Counted from the first letter of the stretch, positions 33,204-42,474 are shown. The stretch is 64,000 bases of DNA from Bradyrhizobium sp. WBOS07 (GCF_024585165.1 NZ_CP029008.1:6157501-6221500), one strand, 5' to 3'. The notes: generated from the sequence alone by a model not told the origin. Translations and numbers: made by a program.

Positions 33204-34741
33204 GAGGCTGACTTGCGCTGCGGGGCCTCGTGACCGTTGACGACGTAGCCGGTCTCCTCGGCGGCGGCGTCGGCAGCCAGATCATGCTCGGGGCGGTCGA
33301 ACGTGTAGACGCGATAGAGCGGCTCGCCCTGCTCGACACGATCGCCGATCTTCTTGAACAGGCGGATGCCGGCGCCCTTGTCGAGCGGCGCGCCGGCGGT
33401 GCGGGCGAGGCGGTTCAGACGCAGGCAGTCGATCGCGGACACGGTGCCGTCATGGGACGCCTCGACGTCGAAGCTGAGCGATCCCAGCTCGTTGCTGCAG
33501 GTCGACGGGCCCTGGGCGTCGATGATCTTCTGCATCTGCTTCAGCGCCGCGCCGCTGTCGAGCAATTCGCGCGCCCGCGCATAGCCGGCGCCGCCGCGCA
33601 GCTTCGGATCGTATTCCAGCAGATGCGCGGCGAGCCGCAGCGATTTCTCGCGCAGATCGCGCGGCGCATCGGGCTCGTTGCCGAGCACCGCCATGACGTC
33701 ATTGGCCTCGAGCACCGGCCCGATGCCGTTGCCGATCGGCTGGCTTCCGTCGGTCACGATCACCTCGACGGAGCGGCCGAAGCGGTCGCCGACGAATTCG
33801 AACAGCTTGCGCAGCCGCATCGCCTCGACGCCGCTGGTGACCTTCGCGGTCGGACCGACCGGAATGTCGATCAACAGATGGGTCGAGCCGGCCGCGATCT
33901 TCTTGGAGATGATCGAGGCGACCATCTGCTCGCGGGTATCGAGGCTGAGCGGACGCTCGACCGAGATCAGGACGTCATCGGCCGGCGACAGGTTCACGTG
34001 CCCGCCCCAGATCAGGCAGCCGTTGCAGGCCGAGACGATCGCCTTCATCTCCTCGACGCCGACATTCACCCGCGCCAGCACCTCCATCGTGTCGGCGGTG
34101 CCGGCAGGCGAGGTGATGGCGCGCGAGGACGTCTTGGGGATCGGCAGGCCGTGGGCGGCGACGATGGGCACCACGACCATCGAGGTGCGGTTGCCGGGGA
34201 TGCCGCCGATGCAATGCTTGTCGACGACGACAGGGGTCGGCCACACCAATTGCGTGCCGGCCTGGGCCATCGCACCGGTGAGGGCGAGCAGCTCGTCGCT
34301 GGTGATGAAGCTCGCCGAGCCGATCAGGAAGGCGGCGATCTCCATGTCCGAGTAGCGATAATGGGCGAGGTCGTTGATGATCGCGCCGATCTCGGCCTGG
34401 CTCAAGGTTCGGCCGCGGATCTTGGCGCGCACCGCCTCCAGGCTCTCCGGAGGCGCAGCGGGCCTGACCGTGACCTGCGTGCCCACGCCTTGCGCGAAGC
34501 GCCGGAACGCCGGCTCGGACAGTCCGATCTCGTCCGGTGCCGCCAGCGTATCGTCGTCCGTGATCAGCAGGGTCGCCAGCATGACCTTGTCGCCCTGGCG
34601 CAGCTCGACGCGGCTGAAGCCGCGGAAGATCTCGGCGCGCAGCGCCTTCGACTGCCTGGAGACGACGACGACGTTCTCGCGGCCGGTATCGAGCCGGACC
34701 CGGCGGATCTTCAGTTGGGCGTGCGAAAGCTCTGGATGCAT
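33200..34741 (-). CDS. Thymidine/AMP phosphorylase-type enzyme
   Basis: 513 residues. An N-terminal domain of about 85 residues ([19 protein letters not shown]) precedes the nucleoside phosphorylase fold, as in archaeal AMP phosphorylases and the putative thymidine phosphorylase 2 group; ordinary DeoA (about 440 residues) lacks it. The catalytic region reads [20 protein letters not shown] with [20 protein letters not shown]; the C-terminal domain contains [21 protein letters not shown] and [17 protein letters not shown]. By homology it would phosphorolyse a nucleoside 5'-monophosphate to base plus ribose 1,5-bisphosphate, or thymidine to deoxyribose 1-phosphate. It is first in an operon with a PRPP synthetase homologue and a beta-CASP nuclease. 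Confidence 0.9.
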   Translation of the reverse strand: MHPELSHAQLKIRRVRLDTGRENVVVVSRQSKALRAEIFRGFSRVELRQGDKVMLATLLITDDDTLAAPDEIGLSEPAFRRFAQGVGTQVTVRPAAPPESLEAVRAKIRGRTLSQAEIGAIINDLAHYRYSDMEIAAFLIGSASFITSDELLALTGAMAQAGTQLVWPTPVVVDKHCIGGIPGNRTSMVVVPIVAAHGLPIPKTSSRAITSPAGTADTMEVLARVNVGVEEMKAIVSACNGCLIWGGHVNLSPADDVLISVERPLSLDTREQMVASIISKKIAAGSTHLLIDIPVGPTAKVTSGVEAMRLRKLFEFVGDRFGRSVEVIVTDGSQPIGNGIGPVLEANDVMAVLGNEPDAPRDLREKSLRLAAHLLEYDPKLRGGAGYARARELLDSGAALKQMQKIIDAQGPSTCSNELGSLSFDVEASHDGTVSAIDCLRLNRLARTAGAPLDKGAGIRLFKKIGDRVEQGEPLYRVYTFDRPEHDLAADAAAEETGYVVNGHEAPQRKSAS

Positions 34742-34832
34742 GGACAGGCCGGCAGCGAGGAAACTCGGCCCTCATGCTTAGACGTGGCGGCCCTGATGCT
34801 GTTGACGCAGATCATGGCCGGCGCGGCGGGCG

Positions 34833-34997
34833 TTACTTGATCGCCGTGCTGACCGCGTTGAACTTGCTGTTGAGGAGGGCGCCGCCCGTGTTGTTCACGG
34901 CGGTCACGATCGCCAGCGCGATCCCCGCGGCGATGAGGCCGTACTCGATGGCGGTCGCACCATTCTCATCGGCAAGGAAAGACCTAAGCAAACGCAT
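34833..34997 (-). CDS. Flp-family type IVb pilin
   Basis: 54 residues from ATG 34997, preceded by AGGAG at good spacing; a longer in-frame start adds nine residues without a ribosome binding site. It has a basic leader MRLLRSFLADENG, the prepilin peptidase site after Gly with the conserved Glu (GATAIEYGLIAAGIALAI), and a single hydrophobic helix. Flp pilins build Tad pili for surface adhesion. No tad or cpa assembly genes are in the window, so this is an orphan pilin gene that depends on a remote assembly locus. Confidence 0.92.
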   Translation of the reverse strand: MRLLRSFLADENGATAIEYGLIAAGIALAIVTAVNNTGGALLNSKFNAVSTAIK

Positions 34998-35246
34998 TGC
35001 CCAACTCCTGTTCATCCGATCCAACGTATGGTCGCGTCGTCATCGAATGCGTCAATAGATCGAATAAGCTTGGTGCGCCAAAAAATTAGCCCGCGCGATC
35101 GCGCCTCCGCTGATACGACGGCAGTCATTAAATTAAGGTTCCGCCGGTGCGTCCAAATGGATTCAAATCGCGAGGCCCTCGCGGTCGCATCGGGGAGGAG
35201 GGTGCCGCTTAACGGATTGTTGAGGCTGTTTGCCGGGCCAGCGTGC

Positions 35247-35483
35247 TCATCGGCGCCGGCCGGGCGCGTTCAGGGCCCGCAACATGGCGATACGGGCGAA
35301 CATCACCCAGCCGCCGCCCGTCTCGGCCGCGTTGATCAGGGTCTCGACGGCGGTCTGCCAGTCCGCCTCGCGCTGGGCGTCCTCGGGCAACTGCATGATG
35401 TAGTCCGCCGCGTCCTGGAGGGTGCGCAGTGCGCGCTTGCTGCTCACGCGCACGGGATCGTCGAACGCCGTCGACCAGGGCAT
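35247..35483 (-). CDS. DUF982-like small protein
   Basis: 78 residues: opening PWSTAFDDPVRVSSKRALRT, a central ADYIMQLPEDAQREADWQTA and ETLINAAETGGGWVMFARIAM. The pattern of an initial strand with PVxV, then a helix containing a W-x-T-A segment, resembles DUF982 proteins, which are abundant in Hyphomicrobiales and of unknown function. It lies between the Flp pilin and Ku genes on the same strand with no tight coupling to either. Confidence 0.6.
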   Translation of the reverse strand: MPWSTAFDDPVRVSSKRALRTLQDAADYIMQLPEDAQREADWQTAVETLINAAETGGGWVMFARIAMLRALNAPGRRR

Positions 35484-35542
35484 GTCAGGCGGCCCGATCC
35501 GCGGGGGGTGACATCACGGCGTGATTGCAGGATGCGGCGCTG

Positions 35543-36520
35543 TCAGCCCGCCTTCTTCGCCCGCGCCGGCGCGCGGACCGGCTTGTCGGCGGCCTTCTTC
35601 GGGGCCTCCTTCGCCTTTGCCGCAGCGTCCTTGCCGCCCTTGCCGGAGATCGGCAGCAGCATCTCGCGCTGGCCCTCGACGCGCTTCTTCGGCTTCTTGG
35701 CCTTGGCTTCCTTGGCAACCTTGGCTGCGGGCGCTGTGTCCTTCTCGTTCGCGATGCTCTTCTTCAGCGCGTCCATCAGGTTGATGACGTTGCCGCCGGT
35801 CTTCGGCGCCGCCTTGGCTGCGATCGGCATGCCGCTGCGCTTCTTGTTGATGAGATCGATCAGCGCGGTTTCGTAATGATCCTCGAACAGCTCCGGCTCG
35901 AACGCGCCGGACTTCTTCTCGACGATGTGCCGGGCGAGGTCGAGCATGTCCTTGGTGAGCTTCACGTCCTGGATGTCGTCGAAATATTCCGTCTCGCTGC
36001 GCACCTCGTAGGGGTAGCGCAGCAGGGTGCCCATCAGCCCGCTCTCGAGCGGCTCGAGCGCGATGATGTGCTCGCGGTTGGTCAGCACCACGCGTCCGAT
36101 GGCGACCTTGCCCATGCTGCGGATGGTCTCGCGGATCACGGCATAGGCGTCGTGGCCGACCTTGCCGTCCGGCACCAGATAATAGGGGCGGATCAGATAG
36201 CGGTTGTCGATGTCGGTCTTCGGCACGAACTCGTCGATCTCGATCGTGTGCGTGGAATCGAGCGCGATCTCGTCGAGCTCGTCCTTGGTGACCTCGATGT
36301 AAGTGTCGGTGTCGACCTTGTAGCCCTTGACGATGTCCTCGGAAGTCACCTCGTCGCCGGTCTCGGCGTCGACCTTGAGGTACTTGATCCGGTGGCCGGT
36401 CTTGCGGTTGATCTGGTTGAAGGACACCTTCTCGGTATCCGAAGTGGCCGGGTAGAGCGCAACCGGGCAGGTCACGAGCGACAGACGCAGAAAACCCTTC
36501 CAATTGGCGCGGGGGGCCAT
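35543..36520 (-). CDS. ku: Ku protein, non-homologous end joining
   Basis: 325 residues. The Ku core is clear: N-terminal WKGFLRLSLVTCPVALYPA, HRIKYLKVDAETGDEV, YLVPDGKVGHDAYAVIRETI, and the strand IGRVVLTNREHIIALEP. Bacterial Ku homodimers thread DNA ends and recruit ligase LigD. The C-terminal 75 residues are a Lys/Ala-rich basic tail (AKKPKKRVEGQRE, KAPARAKKAG type), longer than the minimal Ku and likely to bind DNA. No ligD gene is in the window; it may lie elsewhere, as Bradyrhizobium often has several ku genes. Confidence 0.96.
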   Translation of the reverse strand: MAPRANWKGFLRLSLVTCPVALYPATSDTEKVSFNQINRKTGHRIKYLKVDAETGDEVTSEDIVKGYKVDTDTYIEVTKDELDEIALDSTHTIEIDEFVPKTDIDNRYLIRPYYLVPDGKVGHDAYAVIRETIRSMGKVAIGRVVLTNREHIIALEPLESGLMGTLLRYPYEVRSETEYFDDIQDVKLTKDMLDLARHIVEKKSGAFEPELFEDHYETALIDLINKKRSGMPIAAKAAPKTGGNVINLMDALKKSIANEKDTAPAAKVAKEAKAKKPKKRVEGQREMLLPISGKGGKDAAAKAKEAPKKAADKPVRAPARAKKAG

Positions 36521-36753
36521 GGGCTACTCCAAACGCAACAGGGACAGACTTATGAGGATACCATCGGGGAACAACGAATCAAAGCAAGGTCGGTTGCTGA
36601 ATCTTCCAACTGCGTTAACCGGCCGCTGCGCCCTGCTGTCGCTGCCCGATCCGGGCGTAACAGCCGGAACATCGTATCCCATCACGCGTTGGCCCTGACA
36701 TCAGCTGCGAGGAGGTCGCGGCTAATCGAAGCGACATCCAGATTGAGGGCATC

Positions 36754-36909
36754 ATGGCAACCACGCGAGAGCAGCGTCAGATCGTGGAAACTCCGACCGA
36801 GGCGCGCCAGGGCGAGCCCGGACCTTCGGTGGCGGCGCTGCTCGCCATTTCGACCGGCCTTGCGATCCTGATCCTGGCCGTCGTCTGGTTCGTGTTCTTC
36901 CGGACCTGA
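36754..36909 (+). CDS. 51-residue single-pass membrane protein
   Basis: Short gene: ATG 36754 to TGA 36909. The N-terminal 24 residues are charged and polar (MATTREQRQIVETPTEARQG), followed by one hydrophobic helix (VAALLAISTGLAILILAVVW) and a short FVFFRT end. GAGGGC lies 5-10 nt upstream. The layout suggests an inner-membrane protein with a cytosolic N-terminus. A perfect 14-bp hairpin follows 52 nt after the stop, which supports a real transcription unit. No family is recognised. Confidence 0.65.
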   Translation: MATTREQRQIVETPTEARQGEPGPSVAALLAISTGLAILILAVVWFVFFRT

Positions 36910-36960
36910 CGGCCGAGAGGAAGGCGGACTCTTCAGACCTGCCGCGGGTACGCGGCACAT

Positions 36961-37005
36961 TGCGCCCGCCCTGCTGCCGGTCCGTCCGGCCGCAGGGCGG
37001 GCGCA
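36961..37005 (+). terminator. Strong hairpin after small membrane gene
   Basis: A 14-bp perfect stem (36961-36974 with 36992-37005, core GCGCCCGCCCTGC / GCAGGGCGGGCGC) encloses a 17-nt loop. There is no T tract, but the stability and position after a short gene and before the response regulator promoter suggest transcription termination. Confidence 0.55.
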
Positions 37006-37062
37006 GTCGCGTCGGCTATCGACATCCTATATGACCAAAAAGTAAGGCGGCAGGTTCCCCGC

Positions 37063-37079
37063 GTTCATATTCAGTTCAC
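37063..37079. promoter_or_regulatory. TTCA direct repeat upstream of PhoP-like regulator
   Basis: GTTCAT (37063-37068) and GTTCAC (37074-37079) repeat with an 11-bp period, the arrangement bound by OmpR/PhoP-type dimers. It lies 55-71 nt upstream of the regulator start, so autoregulation is possible. Confidence 0.35.
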
Positions 37080-37133
37080 GCCGGAATTGCTCATCTGTCG
37101 CCGTGTTGTCGCGGTCTATTGCTGGAGAGAAGC

Positions 37134-37799
37134 GTGCGCCTGCTCGTTGTTGAGGACGACCCTGATCTCAATCGCCAGCTCACCAAGGCGCTGACCGACG
37201 CCGGCTATGTCGTCGATCGGGCCTTCGACGGGGAAGAGGGGCACTATCTCGGCGACAACGAGCCGTATGATGCCGTCGTGCTCGACATCGGCCTGCCGAA
37301 GAAGGACGGCATCTCGGTGCTGGAGGCCTGGCGCCGCAACGGCCGCACCATGCCGGTCCTGATCCTCACCGCACGCGACCGCTGGAGCGACAAGGTGCAG
37401 GGGTTCGACGCCGGCGCCGACGACTACGTCGCCAAACCGTTTCACCTGGAGGAAGTGCTGGCACGCATCCGCGCGCTGCTGCGCCGCTCCACCGGCCATG
37501 CCCAGAGCGAGCTCAGCTGCGGTCCCGTCACGCTCGATACCAGGACCGGCCGGGTCAGCGTGTCGGGCAATCCCGTCAAGATGACCTCGCACGAATATCG
37601 GCTTCTGGCCTACCTGATGCACCATTCCGGGCGGGTGGTCTCGCGCACCGAGCTGGTCGAGCATCTCTACGACCAGGACTTTGACCGCGACTCCAACACG
37701 ATCGAGGTCTTCGTCGGCCGCATCCGCAAGAAGCTCGATGTCGACATCATCCAGACCGTCCGCGGCCTCGGCTATCTCCTGACCCCGCCGGCCGCCTGA
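37134..37799 (+). CDS. OmpR/PhoP-family response regulator
   Basis: 221 residues from GTG 37134, with GGAGAGA 5 nt upstream. The receiver domain has the acidic pair (VVEDD), phosphorylated Asp51 in VVLDIGLPKKDG, Thr in LILTARD and Lys in YVAKPF. The C-terminal winged helix shows TSHEYRLLAYLMHHSGRVVS and VFVGRIRKKLDVD...GLGYLL. It is followed after about 95 nt by its histidine kinase. The pair resembles PhoPQ-type systems sensing envelope conditions, but the signal cannot be read from sequence. Confidence 0.93.
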   Translation: MRLLVVEDDPDLNRQLTKALTDAGYVVDRAFDGEEGHYLGDNEPYDAVVLDIGLPKKDGISVLEAWRRNGRTMPVLILTARDRWSDKVQGFDAGADDYVAKPFHLEEVLARIRALLRRSTGHAQSELSCGPVTLDTRTGRVSVSGNPVKMTSHEYRLLAYLMHHSGRVVSRTELVEHLYDQDFDRDSNTIEVFVGRIRKKLDVDIIQTVRGLGYLLTPPAA

Positions 37800-37893
37800 C
37801 GCGGTCCGGGGCTTGACGGGCCGCCCGACAGGGGCCTTGGTCCGGTCATGACCGCCGACGCCCTGCCATCCTGCGCCTCCCGGGATATTTCCG

Positions 37894-39270
37894 ATGGCCG
37901 CTAGCTCACTTGCCAACCGGCTGTTCTTGTCGGCGACCGCCTGGCTCGTGGTGATCCTGGCCATCACCGGGGTGGTGCTGTCGTCAGTCTACAAGGACGC
38001 CACCGAGCGCGCCTTCGACCGCCGGCTCAACCTCTATCTGCGCACCCTGATCGCCGAGGTCGCCACCCCCGACGAGCCGCCGGACCGCCAGTTCCAGTCG
38101 CTGGGCGAGCCCCTGTTCGAGCTGCCGCTGTCGGGCTGGTACTGGCAGATCACGCGGACCGACACCGAAAAGCCGGAAGTGCGCTCCTCGCGCTCGCTCT
38201 GGGACAAGAAGCTCCCGAAGCTGGAGGAGCAGGGCGCCGAGCTCACCGCGGCCGGCATTCGCCTGGCCTATGTCGACGGACCCGAAGGACAGAACCTGCG
38301 CATGGTCGAGCGCCCGGTCGATCTCGGCGCCGACGGCAAGTTTCTGGTCAGCGTCGCCGGCGACGACACCGAGATTTTCGACGAGACGCGCAGCTTCGAC
38401 TATTATCTCGGCGGCACCTTCACCGCGCTCGGCATCGTGCTGTTGCTGACGACCGTGTTCCAGGTCCGTTTCGGCCTGGCGCCGCTCAAGCGCATCTCGG
38501 AATCGATCGCCGACATCCGCTCCGGGCGGGCGGAGCGGCTCGAGGGCGAATTTCCGGTCGAGATCGCGCCATTGGCGCGCGAGACCAACGCGCTGATCGA
38601 TGCCAATCGCGAGATCGTCGAGCGCGCGCGCACCCATGTCGGCAATCTCGCCCACGCGATCAAGACGCCGCTCTCGGTCATCGTCAACGAGGCCGGCGCC
38701 CACATTGCCGATCCCTTCGCGGCCAAGGTGATGGAGCAGGCGGACGTGATGCGCGACCAGGTCGCCCATCATCTGGAGCGCGCCCGCATCGCCGCGCGGG
38801 TCTCCGTGGTCGCGACCGTGACGGAGGTCGCGCCCGCCATCGAGGCGCTGCGGCGGACCATGGAGAAGATCCATCGCGATCGCGGCATACTGGTCGAGGC
38901 CAAGGCCGATCCGTCGGCGAAATTTCGCGGCGAGCGCCAGGATCTGGAGGAGATGGTCGGCAATCTCGTCGACAATGCCTGCAAATGGGCGGTCTCGCGC
39001 GTTTTCATCGAGGTCCTGGTGGATCCGCCGCCCCAGGCGGGAGCGGGCCCGCGGCTGCGGATCGTCGTCGATGACGACGGCCGCGGCCTGTCGGAGGCCG
39101 AGCGCGCCCAGGTCTCCCGGCGCGGCCAGCGGCTCGACGAGTCCAAGCCCGGCTCGGGATTGGGGCTGTCGATCGTGACCGACCTCGCCGCGCTTTACGG
39201 CGGCAGCCTCTCGCTCGGCGGCGCGCCGACCGGCGGCCTGCGCGCCGAGCTGATCCTTCCGGGAATATAA
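37894..39270 (+). CDS. PhoQ-like sensor histidine kinase
   Basis: 458 residues. Two TM helices flank a periplasmic region of about 140 residues (residues 30-170) that includes WYWQITRTDTEKPEVRSSRS; the second TM is FTALGIVLLLTTVFQVRFGLAP. HAMP follows, then HisKA with His254 in NLAHAIKTPLSVIV and HATPase_c with GNLVDNACKWA, DDDGRGLSEAER and GSGLGLSIV. The LAHAIKTPL H-box is typical of the PhoQ-like group. It pairs with the adjacent response regulator. The region after its stop to 39430 shows no gene. Confidence 0.93.
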   Translation: MAASSLANRLFLSATAWLVVILAITGVVLSSVYKDATERAFDRRLNLYLRTLIAEVATPDEPPDRQFQSLGEPLFELPLSGWYWQITRTDTEKPEVRSSRSLWDKKLPKLEEQGAELTAAGIRLAYVDGPEGQNLRMVERPVDLGADGKFLVSVAGDDTEIFDETRSFDYYLGGTFTALGIVLLLTTVFQVRFGLAPLKRISESIADIRSGRAERLEGEFPVEIAPLARETNALIDANREIVERARTHVGNLAHAIKTPLSVIVNEAGAHIADPFAAKVMEQADVMRDQVAHHLERARIAARVSVVATVTEVAPAIEALRRTMEKIHRDRGILVEAKADPSAKFRGERQDLEEMVGNLVDNACKWAVSRVFIEVLVDPPPQAGAGPRLRIVVDDDGRGLSEAERAQVSRRGQRLDESKPGSGLGLSIVTDLAALYGGSLSLGGAPTGGLRAELILPGI

Positions 39271-39429
39271 TCCGTTGTTCCGGCGTGGATTTTCGCCCTC
39301 GCCAAGGGCCGGCCGACGCCCGCCAGGGGGATTCAGCCCGACTTCCTAAACGGCTTCTTAAGTGGGCCCTCCTATGATCGCGCCCGGACGCATCCATGTC
39401 CGCGATTTTACCGTGCATTATCCGGGCGC

Positions 39430-40830
39430 ATGAGCCAGACATCGATCGAGCGGCTGAGGGAATATCTCGCGCAGCTCCCGCCGCAGGCGCAGGCGCTGCT
39501 GATGCGGGAGTTCGAGCGCGCGCTCGAGCGCGGCCAGGACACGGCGGTGGCGACCCTCGTGCTCGAGCAGTTGCGCAAGATTGTCCGCAAGACCGAGGCC
39601 GATGAGGCCCCGCCGCCACGCACGGACGATCTGTCGCGGCTGCTGTTCCAGGTGCTGGAACCGTTCCTGGTCGAAGCGGGCGTCCCGATCCGGGTCGGCC
39701 AGATTCGCCGCTCCTCGCTCCAGCCGATCTGGCAATGGCTCGGCCGCGACGGCGCGCCGGCCAAGATCAACGAATTCGAGGCCGCGCTGGCCCGCATGCC
39801 CGCCGACAGTGCGGGGCAGGTCGAGGCCTTGGCACTGAAGCTCCAGGCCGCGGCTGCGGACGCCATTTTCGCGTTGACGGGTCCCGGCGGCGGCGACAAA
39901 TCGCGGGCGCTGGCCCGGGTCGGTCCGCCCAATGTGATCGAAGACCTCTATTCGATCGGAGCGGTGCTCCAGGTCCGCGAGGCCATTGCCAGCCTGAACG
40001 AGAAGCTGCCGCGGACCTTGCGCGCATTCGGCGATTCCCAGATCGCCTCGGTGACGTCGGCGCTCAACATTCCGGTGCTGCAGACGCCACAAATGCTGCC
40101 CTTCGCGCTGTCGGTCGTGGTGCAGCGGATGACCGCGCCGTGGCAGATCATTCGCCTCGCCATCAAGATCGCCGCCTCCGACGACGAGATCCGCGTCGCG
40201 GCGACGCCTTACGGCGCTGCCATCACGATCGCGCTGCACGACCTGTCCTGTGTCGCGGCCACCTTGCGCATGGACATCAAGCGCGGCCATTTCGACAACG
40301 TGGCCGGTAATCTCAAAGCGTTGCATGACGGCGTGCGCGGCCTGCGCACCGAGCTCGACCTGCGCAACGATTCCGCCTGGGGCAAGCAGCTGATCTCGAT
40401 CCGGGCCGACATCTCCAACGCGCTGCAATCCGAGATCGACAGCGTTCCCGGCCGGGTCCGCCGCATCCTCCGCCAGCGGCCCGAGAAGGACATTCCGCCG
40501 GGCGCGCGGATCGACGGTACCGAGGTGGAGGAGACCTTGGCGCTGATCGATTTCGTCGCGACGTGCCGCAATTATGCGAGCGAGCTTGCGATCAACGAGG
40601 TGACGCTGCGCACCTATTCCGATCTCCAGCAATATGTCGAACGCTCGACCGAGCAGCTGGTGCAGTCGTTGCGCGCCGCCGATCACAAGGTCCGCACCTA
40701 TCGGCAACAGCAGGTGGACGCCGCAATTCGCTTCTGCCAGGTGCTGTTTGGCGACGATTACGCCTCGCTGATGAGCCGGGCCGCGCAAAACGCCGCTACC
40801 GGCGAGCGCAAATCGTCGCTCGCGAGCTGA
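39430..40830 (+). CDS. Conserved hypothetical protein, all-helical
   Basis: 466 residues, no signal peptide and no clear TM helix. The composition is strongly helical, with charged stretches (REFERALERGQDTAVATLVLEQLRK) and a region FALSVVVQRMTAPWQIIRLAIK near residue 220. Several Arg/Glu-rich heptads toward the C-terminus suggest coiled coils (LAINEVTLRTYSDLQQYVER). No domain is recognised. It lies between the PhoPQ-like pair and the cytochrome c maturation genes, on the same strand, 160 nt after the kinase. A large cytosolic or membrane-associated structural protein is possible. Confidence 0.75.
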   Translation: MSQTSIERLREYLAQLPPQAQALLMREFERALERGQDTAVATLVLEQLRKIVRKTEADEAPPPRTDDLSRLLFQVLEPFLVEAGVPIRVGQIRRSSLQPIWQWLGRDGAPAKINEFEAALARMPADSAGQVEALALKLQAAAADAIFALTGPGGGDKSRALARVGPPNVIEDLYSIGAVLQVREAIASLNEKLPRTLRAFGDSQIASVTSALNIPVLQTPQMLPFALSVVVQRMTAPWQIIRLAIKIAASDDEIRVAATPYGAAITIALHDLSCVAATLRMDIKRGHFDNVAGNLKALHDGVRGLRTELDLRNDSAWGKQLISIRADISNALQSEIDSVPGRVRRILRQRPEKDIPPGARIDGTEVEETLALIDFVATCRNYASELAINEVTLRTYSDLQQYVERSTEQLVQSLRAADHKVRTYRQQQVDAAIRFCQVLFGDDYASLMSRAAQNAATGERKSSLAS

Positions 40831-40929
40831 TTAAGCGCATATTTTCGTGATCACAATTTCTGGTTGACGGTGGCGGTAGCGCGCCGTACGGTTCCCCGTA
40901 GAATTCCGGGGGACATCTATTTGTGGCGC

Positions 40930-41199
40930 ATGAAACCCGTCATCAGCTCGATCGAAATTGAGAACCGTGTCGTCGTTGCCAAGTATCAAAGGCTGATGGT
41001 CGGCGCCAAAGTGGTGCTGGTCGAGAAGGCAAGCGGCCGGCAATGGTCCGAGACCATCACGCGGGTTGCGTCGCCGGTTCCCGTTGGCGCGCTGCGCATC
41101 AGATTGCCGGAGGCCGTCACGCCGGGAACGTATTTCCTGAAGGCCTACAACGGCCACGGCGAGCAGGCCGCGCAAAGCGCAGATTTCGAGATCGGCTAA
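40930..41199 (+). CDS. Small beta-rich hypothetical protein
   Basis: 89 residues from ATG 40930; a TTG at 40864 would add 22 basic residues without a ribosome binding site. The sequence reads as one IPT/Ig-like beta domain: ISSIEIENRVVVAKYQRLMVGAKVVLVEK, VPVGALRIRLPEAVTPGTYFLKAYNGHGEQAAQSADFEI. It has no signal peptide from this start. Function unknown. The start choice is the weakest part of this call. Confidence 0.5.
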   Translation: MKPVISSIEIENRVVVAKYQRLMVGAKVVLVEKASGRQWSETITRVASPVPVGALRIRLPEAVTPGTYFLKAYNGHGEQAAQSADFEIG

Positions 41200-41243
41200 G
41201 CCGTTGGATTCGCATCGTTTCGAGACTGCGTGCGGTCGCGCCG

Positions 41244-41261
41244 AATTGACAATTGTCAATT
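41244..41261. promoter_or_regulatory. 18-bp perfect palindrome upstream of ccmI
   Basis: AATTGACAATTGTCAATT is its own reverse complement over all 18 bp and lies 70-87 nt before the ccmI start, in an otherwise GC-rich region. This is the form expected of an operator for a dimeric regulator (MarR- or TetR-like). The left half also contains a TTGACA box. Confidence 0.55.
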
Positions 41262-41330
41262 GCCGCATCATCCGGCCGTGGTGTAAAGGCACCTATAGGC
41301 GCAGTTCGTGCGCTGCCGGAAGCCTGCCAG

Positions 41331-42437
41331 ATGACGCTATGGTTCGTGTTCGCGCTGATGACGGTCGCGGCGATTTTCGCCGTGCTGTGGCCGCTTGGCC
41401 GCACGGGCCGCGCGGAAGATCAAGGTAGCGAGGTCGCGGTTTACAAGGACCAGTTGGCCGAGATCGAGCGTGATCTCGCCGCTGGCTCGATTCCGGCGCC
41501 CGACGCCGAGGCCGCGCGCATCGAGATCAGCCGCAGGCTGCTTGCCGCGGCCGCCAGCGAGCCCGCGATGGCAGCGACCTCGAACGTGACATGGCGCCGC
41601 GCGGCGGCCGTGCTGGCGCTCGCCGGACTGCCGCTCGTTGCGGTCGGCGTCTACATGCCGCTCGGCTCGCCGAAGCTTCAGGACTTTCCGCTGGCGCAAC
41701 GGGAGCGCGTGCCGGGCAAGGCGCAGTCGCTCGAGAATCTCGTCGCACAGGTCCAGCAACATCTGGAGACGAATCCGACCGACGGCCGCGGCTGGAACGT
41801 GCTCGCGCCGGTGCTGCAGCGGCTCGGCCGTTTCGACGATGCGGTGCGCGCCTATCGCAACTCGCTCACCTACAATGGCGAAAGCGCGGAGCGCCGCGCC
41901 GATCTGGGCGAAGCGATCGCGGCCGCCGCCGGCGGCGTGGTGACCGCCGAGGCCAAGACCGAATTCGAGCGGGCCCACGCGCTGGACGCGGACGATCCCA
42001 AGGCCAATTACTTCCTCGGCCTTGCCGCCGAGCAGGACGGCCGCAAGGACGATGCAGCCAATATCTGGCGCGGGCTGCTTGCGAAAGCGCCCGCCGATGC
42101 GCCCTGGCGCGCCCTGGTGCAGACCTCGCTGGCGCGGGTCGGCGGCGGCGGCACGATGCCGGTGCTGTCCGATGAGACGATTGCCGCGTCTAAGGACATG
42201 GCCGAAGGCGATCGCAACGCGATGGTGCGGGGCATGGTCGAACGTCTGGCCACCCGGTTGAAGCAGAACGGCGACGACGTCGAGAGCTGGCTGCGCCTGG
42301 TGCGCGCCTATCTCGTGATGGGCGAGCGGGAAAAGGCGATGGGGGCGTCGGCCGACGCCCGGCAGGCGGTGGCCAGCGATGGCGAGCGGCTTCGCCAGCT
42401 CAACGAAGGCCTCAGGACGCTCGGGCTCGGCGGATGA
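41331..42437 (+). CDS. ccmI: Cytochrome c maturation protein CcmI (CycH)
   Basis: 368 residues from ATG 41331. Two TM helices: [21 protein letters not shown] at the N-terminus and [20 protein letters not shown] near residue 95, separated by a cytosolic loop with a leucine-zipper-like EIERDLAAG segment. The periplasmic part contains TPR repeats ([42 protein letters not shown]). CcmI chaperones apocytochrome c for heme ligation. It leads the ccmI-ccmE-ccmF-ccmH operon, called cycHJKL in rhizobia. Confidence 0.93.
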   Translation: MTLWFVFALMTVAAIFAVLWPLGRTGRAEDQGSEVAVYKDQLAEIERDLAAGSIPAPDAEAARIEISRRLLAAAASEPAMAATSNVTWRRAAAVLALAGLPLVAVGVYMPLGSPKLQDFPLAQRERVPGKAQSLENLVAQVQQHLETNPTDGRGWNVLAPVLQRLGRFDDAVRAYRNSLTYNGESAERRADLGEAIAAAAGGVVTAEAKTEFERAHALDADDPKANYFLGLAAEQDGRKDDAANIWRGLLAKAPADAPWRALVQTSLARVGGGGTMPVLSDETIAASKDMAEGDRNAMVRGMVERLATRLKQNGDDVESWLRLVRAYLVMGEREKAMGASADARQAVASDGERLRQLNEGLRTLGLGG

Positions 42438-42474
42438 CGATGTCGGGACGACAGAAGCGGAGAACGGATACGCC

